Assembly: GCA_038025085.1 (NCBI GenBank)
Contig: CM076152.1
Span: 35,715,501 to 35,779,500, forward strand
Source: Tetragonia tetragonoides
Taxonomy: Eukaryota > Streptophyta > Magnoliopsida > Caryophyllales > Aizoaceae
Reading direction: 5' to 3'
DNA: 64,000 bases
This document shows positions 24,824 to 38,400 of this stretch, in pieces. The notes below the pieces were generated by a model that made no database searches, was not told the origin of the DNA, and saw only the letters and a list, made by a program, of their open reading frames with translations. Every line of letters starts with the position of its first letter. Position 1 is the stretch's first letter. Position numbers and translations under genes: made by a program.

Positions 24824-27800
24824 CCATCACCATCACCATCATCTGCCTCTGACTTCTCCCCAGAGCCATCGTCATCAGTCTCATCCGATGTGTTCGACAG
24901 GGATTCAGTAGAGATACCACTAATTTTCAAAAGCAATTTCATATGTTCCTGTATATCATCTTCTAATACCCGCAGAAAATTATGTTCCAGGGTTTCATGG
25001 CAGTCATCTAATGTTATCTCAGTATGTGGAGGATATAGTTCAGGCCCATATAGCTTCACTTTAAGCTTGTAAATACTGCAGTTTTTATGTTTCTGAATGT
25101 TAACTGGCGCAATACTGACATCAATTTTTTCTATTAAGTCAGCAACTGTGATTCTGTTCAACTTTGTGGCAAGACGCTCTGCATCATCCCTGTAAACCTC
25201 AAACATGTTAATCAACTCTGATTCAGGAACAAGAAAGGTTGTAACAGACAAATTAGAACAGCAATAAGCATCCATTCTCCAGCAATATGCTCTGGATACA
25301 GCCAGATCGTGCAATTCATGCAAGTAAGAAAACAGAAAGCATAGTTACAGATGCAGACCAAAAACAGGTACGGATTAAGGACATGACAAATTATTTAATA
25401 CTGACTACAAATACATATTTTACATGTTCTTCAAGTCTTCAACAACATTTTAACTAGATAATAAATTGATTAGACCTAAGAAGCATATAGTAACATTTAA
25501 GCACCATATCTTAGCAATGTGCATCGTACCCATTTAAAAAATAACATCTGAATACTTATTGACCATGTATCCATTCGCATCGGTATCCTGTACGTACTGG
25601 ATACGGGATACAGAAGCATTTACGTGTATCCATGCAACCTAGGACATGAAGGTGTACCAGTTATTTCCTGGCTATTTTCATTCATATGGATCAGCAAGTG
25701 GATTAACCTGGTACCAGGTCAAGGGAGAAAATATCTCCCAGTAACTCGATAATCATGATATTAGTTTAAGGGAGAAAAAATCTTCATTTCATAATGTAAT
25801 GAGCCATGCCTTAGTAATATAGGGTCAGACATTTCATCTCCTCGTACACTCTAATCTTTCCTTCCCCACACCCTCCCTTCAATTTTGACTACTATTCAAC
25901 TACAAGGGAATTCCAACTCACTTTGATTTGCACTTCAGCAGAGGGCATGTCATGGTTGGAGTCTTAATAGCAATTGAGGCAGTCGTTAAGATCTCTTGCA
26001 GACGTGGAATTCCAAGCGTCACATTCATCTCTCCACGACCAGCATGATGGAACGTATTCAACCTGATTTATAACCATGCAGTTCAAAAGGCAATCAGAAG
26101 GGCTAAATACATAGCCTAATAAAGAAAATGGAGGAACAATGGTTTCACATTGGCATTTGGCATGAATCATTTGGAATAATTACATATGCATCATCTCTCA
26201 GTAGTTTTGGGCTTAAGTCATACAGCAAGGTCTCTGGGTGTAGGAAAAAGCACCCCGGAAAAGAATCGTCTAGAAAAGTAAACTATAATGCTCCAACCAT
26301 TCGGCTCAGAAGATTGCAATGACACAGCGAAAAAATAAATACACAATGCTTTTGATGGACAAAAGACTATTCTTTTGGCAGTGTAGATCTAATGAAATTT
26401 CGGTATACATATTCTCCTTATGGACGACATCATGTCAATTTAAATTTTTCGCAATCACAAAATTGTTTCATGCAGTATATAACTAAGTGTATTCTTGTTT
26501 CTAGACATGGGCTTCACCTAAATGTAAGAGGCCTTAGGTCGAGAATACATCGGAGATTCCCTAATACTACAGACGAATTTCAAGGATTTTACTGCTTAGC
26601 TAGCCCAGAATGGATTCGTTGGAGCTCACAAACCACATGAGAGAAGACAGAATTTCATAAATGCCTCGTACTATAGTGGTCAAACATGAGATCTCCAGCT
26701 ATATAACATGAATGTTGCATAGTATGTTCTTCACAGATCAGCATATATATCAAAGGAAAGGTCAATGCTCAATGCTATTACGAGGATACATAGTCATTTA
26801 ATTGTATGCAAGGCATGTAAATACTTGTGTTATCAAATATAGAGACATCAGTCCTTTAGCCAATTTCTATGGACATCAGCTCCATTTCCTTGAGCTAGAA
26901 CTAAATGCAATACCCAACCATACGAAGTACTAGTACCCCTTACAAGCATAACAGCGTAAAATTTTGCAACATTAAATGGAAGAAAAAATACTTACGTCAT
27001 TTGTGTGGATGGTTCTCCAACAGACTGACCAGCAATGACACCAACAGGCTCTCCAGGCTGTGCAAGACTCATGAAGTATTTATTCTTAACCATTTTCACG
27101 AAGTTCAGACGATCCTTTTGATGCCGAAGTCCGCAATTTTTTACTGCCACATCATTTTTCAAAAACTCCTCAGCTTTTTTGGCATATTCATATGGCAAGT
27201 CATTATCTTCTTCAATGTATTCCGATAGGCATACATCCTCCAGTTGACTAAGAGGATTTCTGCTCACAATCAACTGTTGATTCTGGTACAAACGAGGGAG
27301 GGAAAGAAGGTAAATCTAACATAGAAGTTAAAGAATAGAACTCAAAAAACAGTTGGACAAGAATAAAGTGCCAACCATAGCCAATGCTTCAAATTCTTGT
27401 AGGTAGTTCTTCTGATGTACATCAACACCATCTTCCCCATAACGGAACTGGACGATAGACCCATCCGCATCACGAACCGTATAATCATAATGAACTTTGA
27501 GGCACTCCAGGTTTTTAATTAAGCATCTTTGCAGATATCCACTTCGAGATGTCTTAACAGCAGTATCAACTAATCTATGAACAAAAGATAAAGTAAATTC
27601 AAAAACAAAACTACTTGTAAACAATCATCAATGGCAGGACGAGACAGTTAGCCTTTTAACCAGAAGAATCTCTGAGCATCTACTCACCAAAAACCACTAA
27701 TCAAACAGTGACCAACAAAATATGTTTTAATATAATTCATGCTCAAAATAGTACGACCATTATGACTAGCTATTGTCACCAAAAAGGTTGCACATACAAT

Positions 27801-30800
27801 GAATTGGCTAATAATAATAATAACAGTAATAATAACAGAAAGAAGAATAAATTGAAAAATTCGCTTTGAACTGAAGTCTTGTCTAACAATAATAAACCCA
27901 TTTGAAGATGACATGTTAACTATCTTACGCTTTGAACTAAAGTTCTTGTCTAACCAACAATCAGTCTTCAGTCATCTGATTGCATAGACAAAGCATTTGA
28001 ATCAACAATAATAACAATAATAAACCGACTGGGAGATGACTTGTTAACTTTTTTTTTTTAGGTAAGAAGAGATGACTTGTTAACTATCTTACCTTTGAAC
28101 TAAAGTTTGTCTAACCAACAAGCAGGCATCAGTCATCTGATTGCACAGACAAACATTTCTTGGATAGAAGAAAAGGTATACTAAATAAAAAGTTGATGCA
28201 ACCTGACAGCTCAAGGAGCCATTAAATTCCATTAAATTACAAAAGGAGAAACAGTTTGAAAACTACTTCGATTTCCAGGAATCTTGGGAGGATGTTTCCC
28301 CCTAAAAGGTCCTGCTCAATGTGCTAATAGAGAACCTAGGTAAACTACCAGAACCAAAGGCAACAAACTGGTACCAACAAATTATGAGACTCCATCACAT
28401 AAAGGTCCCCGAGAAAGAAGTAAAAAAAAGAAGTAAAATAGGCCTTCACATAGAAAGTGAATGCTCCTCCTAACATATCATGATATAAAATGTTAAATGT
28501 TTTTGGCTAAACGGGGCTCCTACACCACACTGTCACAGTACATATAAAATTAATACAATAACGAAACCCTCTACAATAATTAAAGCGAAACCAAGATCTA
28601 ATATTAGTAACATGATTAATTTTCCTTTATTGTTGTAATTGTATGTTTGTATACATCAAGATTAACATTTGTTTTTTTCAATAAAATTTTGAGGTATTTC
28701 AATAATTCTATTCTATTTCTTTTGGCTACTTTTTATTTACGATAACAAGAAACTAAATATATAGTATAACAACTTAGCCAATTTGAAATGTATTGCTTTT
28801 CATTATTTATTTTGGTAATGTTGATGAACAATAAACAAGGCATTTCAATTTTAATTCATTTTCTAAAAAATTTAATCTTCATGGCCCAAAACATAAAAAC
28901 TAAAATGAAATCAGGCAAAGCGCGTGTAAGAATGTGGCAAGCACGAGCCACGACCTGGCGTTCCCCAAGCCATATGCCAAGGCTGTCATAGCTTCCTTCC
29001 AGCATGGCACTGCCATCCATACCCCGACCAGCTTCCGGCACAGCAGGAAACGGGGCCTGGCACGCCTAAAGCCACCTTTGTAGAGTGGCTATTTACTAAA
29101 GACCCAGACACCAAAAAGAAAAAAAAAGGCAACAATCAAAGACAATGTAATAAATTTAAATAAATAATTCAGTAAATAACTAAGTAACCAATTAAAAACA
29201 AAACTAGAAACTAACACACGGTAATTTGTCCGTATTCTATGTTGAGGAACAATGTGAGTTTCAAAACCAATAGGTATCTAACCCTTGTCCAACATACGCT
29301 ATCTAACACCCACCTATCTTATCTCTTGATTGTAAAGGAAAAGGCATGGACATCTAAGATACGCTCATAAATGGAGTAAAAGATGGCACCTTATATTTGT
29401 AAAACGCAAAGTAAAACACATCAGACAAATGATTTACAAGAAAAGGCAAATTTCCAATATGCAATACATATCTGAGGACTAGGGCTAGCAGATTGGTTTA
29501 CCCTTCACGACCAGCCATGCAGTGGAAATAGAATTCCTGAGGGCGGAGTCCAGTAAGATAACGATCACTAATAAATCCTCCAGCTCGAGCTGAACTGTCC
29601 CAAGCGGGGAAGCACGGCAATGTCTTTCCAGAGACCATTCGAGGTACTCGCTTCCCTTCCAACTCTTGCTGACCCAAAAGGAGAGAAATTTGTTGGAAAT
29701 TAAACTGCAAATAAAAGAAAGGTCAATGTCGTATAAATTATTCTTGGGCACACATCTAGTAACTGTTGAGTGCAAGTTTCTTCCAAGAAATACTTTTTGA
29801 ACAACGAATTGGCACGGATAGTACAATAGTAACAATAGAAATATTTTCTTCATAGAAGACGAAGAATCTCCATTTCACTTCAGACACCTCTACAACACAG
29901 CTACTGAAATCCTCCTAGAGCTATTTGCCATACAAAGTCTTTACTTCAATAAGGATAAAATGCTATGAGAACCACACAAGTGGTATACCATAATTCTGAA
30001 CCATAAACCACATACTGTGGCTATGGAAAACTTGGTAAAGCATGTGAGCAATTATTATACCGACATGCAAGCATCCACATAGGCATACACATTATCGTCA
30101 TGTCCTATGTACATTAAACCCAGCTCAAATAATTGTTTCAAAATTACTCACATATCAGCGAAGTATTTGACTTTCTGGTTCAACGCAGACATACTTTTAA
30201 TCGGAGATTCAAAATTTTATTTTATTTTTGGATAAGAGAAATTTTTTTTAAATCAATTGGAAAAGAATACAAAAATGTGAGATTCAAAATTTTAACATGT
30301 TAAATGTATTCAGACAATGCATGAAGGAACAAAGGGAGTTTCATTCATCCACAGATGTAAGTCGTTTTCGACATTTTGTTGTCTTCTAGACACGAATTTG
30401 AACATCTAATTTTGTTCAAAATATTCTAGTAAAAATATAAAAATGTGATCTGTAGAAGTAACTTTTCGGAAAAATGGCCGATAATCACCATTTAGAACGA
30501 ACATCTTTGCAATAACCACCTTCTAAATAATTATTTAGCAACAAACTTTTATGAGGTTTGTACTTTTAGTTAACCACCTCATGTCAGTTTTCGACCAAAT
30601 TTGATACTTCTACCCATTTGCCCATAGGTTTTATTCCCTTGCTTTGACCCTTTGTTTGACCCTTCCCTCACTTATTTTCCTACATGAAATTTACTTTAAT
30701 TCCATGATAAAGTTTTCCTGTAATCGATTTGCCTACACATATTGATGTACGCCCTCTGTCCCAAATTTAAATACTCACTTACCTTTACGATTCGTCCCAA

Positions 30801-31563
30801 ATTGAAGTACCCACTTCAATTTACAAATTAATTTGTGGTGAAGTGCCTCTTATACCGTCATGTGGGTCACACCATATGATTTAAGCTTCTTTTGAATTAA
30901 AGCGAGGGGTACAAAAAGAAAACAACCATCAATTCCACCTTGTCTTAATTGCCATGCCCAAAAGAACTGGGAATTTTAATTTGGGACGGACGGAGAAATA
31001 GATTTTTAAAGGTACGATTTATTGGTGAGAACGGAAAAATCAATGGGTTAATAGCACTGAAAATGATAGAAGAAATGGATGTCTTGTTATGTTAAAAATG
31101 GATATCTTGTTATGGAATCATTACAACCGAGAATAAGTGCTGCAAAACAAACTAATTAAACGATAAAGGTAGGCCATTATGATTTGCATATGAATTTGTA
31201 GTTCAATTATAGAATAATAAATGTTTCTTTTTTTCAGAATAGGCAAGGAATCTGGCTCTTAGGCACAACACCACCCTAAGTTATGAAATTAAGGGCAATA
31301 TATATTTATCTTTATTACCACCTTCTAGCATCATTCAGCCACACTTTAGGTTGGACACGTCGGAGATTAAACCTCCCGCCTTTTGCTCATATAAAAATAG
31401 ATATTAACATTACCCCAGTGCCTCCAAAGAGGCTCCCGCCTAGGCAGCGTAAGGGGGGGTTGGTTGTACGCAGCCTTACCCCTGTGAGAGTCTCACAGAG
31501 AGGCTGATATAAAAATAAGATTTGATAATCAGTATACACTAGCATTGTTGTTCTTACTCTTTT

Positions 31564-31595
<32 letters not shown>

Positions 31596-34500
31596 CGACC
31601 ATATACCTAGTTGAAGAACCAAAACTGACTACATACACGTATGATTCAATGCAATTATATAGTTAATGGATTAGGCAAAGCCACCCCGACTAACATCTCT
31701 ACTCCATAGTTTAACACCTTTATATTAAGCCAAAACTGCCTAAAAAGATGGGGGCAGGAAAAAAACATGTTGATTTACAACACCCTTCCCAACCCTTCCC
31801 AGAAGGTGGAGGTAGTGTGGTTGAATGATGCTAGAAGGTGGTGCGCTCTTGGTGTATTCTATTGATAGCTACTGCTTCAGTAGTTTATCGAAGTCTCTAT
31901 AAAAGAATGCACTAATTATTAAAAAAAAAAAAAAACAAAACCATATGTTAATAGAAACTAAACGGGTTACAACCAAAGAGGACTAGGTGTACAGCTGAAA
32001 ACTAGTTATAGATTTGCCCAGTTCAATGGAACTGAGAGATACAATTACTCCTAAAAGCCTTCACTGCCTTGTAGCAACAACGAAGCCAAATACGTGCTCA
32101 AAAGCTCAACAGGAAGGGAAGACTCAGAAAACACCCACACATTCCGCTCTAGCCAAATCCACTGCAATACAGCTAAAGAAGCATTGCGCCACAACATCCT
32201 TTTTCTTATCCCCGTCCATATCCCATAAACTCTATCTACCAGAACCGCAATACACAGGCACACCTAAGACTCCCCATAAACACCAAACAGACTACTTCAA
32301 AGTTTCCGAGCAACATAACATTGCAATTGCACAAATAGATGTGCCGAGTTAACTACTAGCTGCCGAGGTAAGCAGATGTCTGGTGAAATAATCATCCCTA
32401 GCCTCCTATGTCAGTGCAAATCATCTGAGTTTTTTTTATTCACACCAATCACCAACGTCCACACAAGTGCTCAAACCTTTTGAGAAAGCTACACCTTCGA
32501 AAGTGACTCGGCAACAGGAAAAGGAGGATGAGTTGAACCCAAGCACCTAAAAAAGACTTGCGAGAAGATTCTGAAAATTCCCCCAAAAAATCCCAAACAA
32601 ATAATTTTTTTCTCCGATGCAATCTTTGAAAACTCAAAAAAAAGAATCTAAGGCACTGAAACGGAAGATAACAGACCAACAAGCACAATATATAACTCAT
32701 CCAATATTATTGAGTACAAATTAAGTAGCTTTATTTCAACTAAAAAATGTATGGCAAAACATTGCAGCTTTCTGTAGACACAAAATCTTGTGCGAACATG
32801 GCGTACTATACACACCAGGGATACGCTCAGTTATTCAAGAAAATCTAAGGACACGCTCGTAATTGTATCACCTAAAAAGAATTAATACCACTCCCTTTTT
32901 TTCTCTTCCACGGATTCTTAATTAAAAAACAAACACCAAATTTAGTTGAGGTTTGTAAAGAGAGCTCCTCAAGCTTCCTCTCCCTTTAAGTTGTGCACCG
33001 CCTCTCCGCTGTCTCTCTCTCCACCTCCTCTCCACTCTCTCTCATCTACCTCTCACGGAGTAAGATTGTGCATGTTAAAAAGATATCATAGTATTTTAGG
33101 GCCAGGAATTTCCACCAAACTTTTAATTTTGACATGTCCATTTTACAAAGTTACAAGTCTATGGTTATTATATCATTATATGCAGGCAGGTAGAAGGGTA
33201 GATTAAAAAGCTAATTGACAGAGCCAACAACTTACTGTGCCACCTTTCGCTCCGGAGAGCGTCATAAGAGAGAGACAATTTTTCCGGAACGTCTTGCTTA
33301 GCCCTTCAGGGAAAAGGTTAGTGACTGCTGAGGTCAATGAATTCAGTTTGCTGCGCATCATTCCATCCAAAAGTGCTATTGCATTTTCTCCATTGCGCCG
33401 TATTGCTTTCTCTATTTCCATTTGCATCTCAGCGGAATCTAGAAAAAACAATGGAGGGGAAGAAATAATTCAATGATATATCAACGGTCCAAAACTTATA
33501 TTTTCAACAAGATCAACAACAACAAGAATTTACTACTAAATACTTCCATGTTCTGGAATGACAAGCTGGATGACCTGATATAATATATATATACACACAC
33601 ACACACACACATAAGAACTGATCATTATATGACAACTATGAGAACCCTATCCAGCCATCCATTTATAAATCAATGGTCAAGATTAGATGCTTCATATATA
33701 GAGCAAAATCTTCAATAGGAATAACCAGAAGGAAAGGGACCAGGCCTGAAGTTTTGGGTTTTGGACACAACCTTTTCAACCCGAAATGTAAAATTTCTGT
33801 AGCTTGAACACCAGGTCAAATTTGACTTGCTATTAACCCAACAGGTCAAAACTCTCATAACAACTATGATATGGTTACAACTGCCATTAAAGTCGGTAAA
33901 GGAAATGACCAAGATGCAAAGGCCAAGAGTCCTAACTCCTAATTGTACAACTACCAATGAAATCTGTAACTTTTTACACTATCAAACTAAAATAGGATTT
34001 TCTCCAGTATCACCATGCAATTCAAATTTACCCTGCTCGCCTTGATGCATATTTCTCCTATGCGATTTAGCAGTTACGTAAAAAATTAAACCTCATATTG
34101 AAATTGAAAACTATAAGCAATTACAATTCACAAATTTGTGATATTCAAGTATACAGATCAGCTTTATCAGCCACACACGGGAAATCAATTCTTGAACATA
34201 CAACTTGCATAGGTGTAAACTTCTAGCAATTTAACTTGACTTGCAGAGATTAAGTATAGTATACCTATGAGCTCTTTCTCACTCCCAATGAACTGCTTAT
34301 GAACTTCCTCGCCAGAATTCAGGCATACTTCAAGCAGCTGTTTTCTCTGGTGGTCATAAGGTTGCACTAGAAGAAGATCATCGATGCCACAAGTAAAACC
34401 ATGCATCTAAAGCATAAGAAACAAACTCGCGAAGTCATATTCCAATATACAAACAAGTAAAAAGATATAAACAATAAGTCAATGTCAAATGAAGCAGAAA

Positions 34501-35387
34501 GAAGATTAATTCAGGACAATAGGCAGTATTACCTGAAAAAAACCAGTCAACACACGGCTTAACACAGAAAGTAAGTTTCCAGCGGTATTTGATCCATACA
34601 TCTCCTGTACAGTATGAACCAAGCCATACTTGCCAAACTGCTCCTTGTCAATGACCCCTTGTACCAATTCATTCTTGTAAATAAACACAATATCTTCATC
34701 GATGCTGTGACTAGGAACCCCTTCCAACCTCCGTGCCCTATTCTTTTTAAGCTTTTCTTCGGGATCTTTAAGAGTCTCTTTTGCTAAATCTATGTCAATA
34801 TTCGCCTTAGCGGCTCGATTATTCTTCACTTTCTCCTCAGAAAGTTCATCAATCTTCTTAGCACATTCACCATTATTATTCTTATCCTTCCCAAAATACT
34901 CACGTGCAATTTTAGCACGCTTCTTAACGGTAAACGGCAAACAACCTCTGGTAACGTGATTTAAAATGGCAGTTACAACCTGCAAGGAGAGCAATTATCA
35001 ATAGGCTACATCAATTTCAATGCATAGGTCAAAAACACAGTCCTCTAATACAAGAAACACAGCCAATAATACACTAACAAACAACTCCTTAAGGTGATGA
35101 AGATAGGACCTGCTTCCCGGTCCAAAGTCTCTGTGGTTTGAATATTGCAGGAGGATGGGCCAAAATAACATCTTCTGAATCCACCATGGATACTTTCTTG
35201 CCAGATTTAAAACTGAAAGAAGATGTTCCATTCGAACATACTCCAGAGGTGTAAAGAAGTTCATTGAAATCATTCCAAGTAAGAAAAGTATCTCTCTTAG
35301 TGAGGAGTACAGCACTCACAATATGATCCTTGTCAAAGAGAGAAGAATATGAGTTACATACAATCGGAATAAGATAAAAATTAAAAA

Positions 35388-35432
<45 letters not shown>

Positions 35433-38400
35433 TAGGGAAATATATGGTAAAATGGAAAATTATCTGAAGTCCGAAAACCTGAATTAACGCTCTTTTAGGA
35501 TCACCACGCGTTGGAACAATATATTGATTATCAGCATTCACAATGTTGTATGCTTCAGCACGAGATATGTCATCTTGTGGAAAGTGAACATTAATTTCAT
35601 CCCCATCGAAATCAGCGTTGAAAGAACTGAATGAGAAGAATCATCAAAGTAGATCATGACACCAAATGTCAGGTTCAGCAGCCTTTAGGTAAACTACTAG
35701 AGACAATATTATTGTGGGGGGGGGGGGGGGGGAACCTACTCGCAATTTGCGTAATGGAAGCGAATAGTCCTCTCTCCAGGCAAGACTCGGACCTTAAGTG
35801 CGATTATACTTGGCTTGTGCAATGTAGGCTGAGAAAATTAAGAAATAAGAGAGATAAAGACGCATTCAGGTAATGAATGGTACAAAGCTAATATTACAAG
35901 TACAACAGTAGTCCGTAAGTCATGAGTGCTAAGTGGGCTATGGTAAGAAGATTAACGGATCAAACAAAACAGTGTATTCATGTTAATCAACTATATTTAT
36001 GTTCACATGATTAGACACCATTTTTAAGTAATCTCTAAGTGACTACTAATCATCAAAAAGCAATTAGCAAATACTGCAAGATACAAATATTAAGGCCACG
36101 ATTCCTCCAAAAGAATAAGCTATGCATCATATGTCAATCTAAATACATTCATGTACTTTTTCAAGGTAAACTGTCATGACAGCTCAGTTATCCGTACTTA
36201 TTATAACTAACAAAGAAGAAATTGTAGCTCACTACAAGAAAGGGGTTTGAGAAATGAAGAATGTACATTAGCTGCTTACAACAACATGCACGAAAAGGTT
36301 TACAAGGCTAAATTGCAGAATGTGACTGACATAAAATTATTCATTCCATGGAGAACAAAGAGCAGAATAAGCACTCAATACAGAACTTGATAGCGGTCCC
36401 ACGGTTCAGATCTCCCCCTCGCAGAATATATAATACAACATGACAGCCACCCTAAGGAGTTACCTCATGAAGCAAAAACTTCATGAAAGATGACTTGTGG
36501 CAGGTAATCTGGTCTAAAGGACCACAAGGAAATTAAAAATAAAATAAATAATAAAATAAAATAAAATAAAATAAAATAAAAAAACACCCAGAAGACTAAC
36601 AACAATGACCTCCTCATCCTATATGATTTATGCTTCATTCTGCAAGGGAATACATCCTCTCGCACAACCACTTCAACATGTATATAGCTACAAAACTTCG
36701 GACGTGTTAGCTGCTAACATAGATTATTAGTTGTTAGTGTTACTTTCACATAGCTTTTTCTCCTCCCAACGCATCTTTCACAGCTAGAAGGACTCAGCAG
36801 GACAAGAAAAAAAGGAGAAACCACATCATAAGTATTAGAAAACAAACTTTTACTTAGGATATGATACTTTTTTTCTCAATAATTTTCACAAGTACTTCTA
36901 TAGGATAATATACAGGAGAAAATAGAGAATATTTGATTATAATATATCGGATATTTCTTGGTTTCTGTTGAGCTGGACTATTTTAAACACCTTCATAGTT
37001 TCCTGTGTTTTTACTTTTTCATCTCTTCCCTTCATCTATTACCTCATTCTCGATTTCTCTCTCTAAAATCTAAATCCTCTTCGTCTCTGCTCTATTCTAC
37101 ATCAACCCCTCGTACATTAACCCCTCATCTAGATGACCTCTGAACTCAAAGGAACCACAAAATAACCTTATTGTTTCATGTCTGAGCAGTTGACACCGCT
37201 ACAACTCTTGATACCTTCCTCACAACTTATCCATTTAAGATACACCTTGATCCTCCTCCACTGGCATGCTACGTGAACAGTCATCAAAATTTACTCATAA
37301 TGTCTTGTATTCATCCTCCAAGCATAATTTGATGCTTGCGCAATAAAGTAAAAAGGAGCCATAATGATATAACACAAAAACTAGTTTGAGACGGTCTTTT
37401 TGTAACTTTTGGTGAGATGGGGGTCACTTTTTAGTCAATTAAGGGTCACCGCTCATAATAAGTGACCCCTACATTTCTTCATATTGATCCCTATATTTCT
37501 GTGAGTTGGTTTTACACAAGACTTAAAATAAGCCATTTACAGAGTTTACACTCGACGTTGTAGGAAATGAATCTTACCAGATGGGTCAATAATACCAGTA
37601 GCCTGCTCCATCTGGCATCCAGAGGATAAAAGAAATGAAAGGAAGCTAAATGATTCTGGTGGTTTGGACAAACAAAGAACAGGGTCCAGCACCCCACCCT
37701 GCCCCACTGGCAAATGTCACTCTACCCCCCTTACCTCATCTGTTTTGTTAGTCCACTACTGCATAAAGCAAAGGAGCAAAGCAGGTTCAGGATGACAAGA
37801 GATGAGTCTTCATTCTACTACCCACATGCCCAACCTTACTTTTGCAGCTTTAGTCAACTATCTCCAGTCCTCCACTTATTCATCTCTCACGCAATATTTT
37901 CACCCACTCAAAACGATAAGGGTGATTTCCATGCTAAAATAGTAATTAACATTAATGATGTGGAACATAGGCATAAATCATTCAGAGGCAAGTTTTGATG
38001 GGCATGCAGGAGAATTAAGCTATCTAGCTATCATAAACATATCAGCTATAAGCTAGTGCAGGGGTAATGGTGACCATACACATTACCCAGAGACAAGGAA
38101 ACTGAGATTCAAGGACAATTTTAAACATTGAAGTATTCTACCCAGTTACCTGGCGATTAACTAGCACAATGTCCCCATTGCGTAAGTGACGGTGTACAAC
38201 CTTCCCTTCATATTCATAATTGAAACTCTTCCCAGGTTGTGTTGCAACTCCTCTTGAAGAAGGTAACTTTCTTGAGGCAGATATACGTGATCTCCTGCTT
38301 GATGGCAGTTTCACAGTAGACAGTTTATCAACATATTGCGTAGCTCCAGGGTGAATGTCAGGGCCATTGACAATGGCGTTTCGTAAACTTGTCACATTCC

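Noticed and set aside
28900..29080. GC-rich patch with open frames on both strands
   Set aside because: No recognisable domain or borders; possibly retroelement debris but not supportable.
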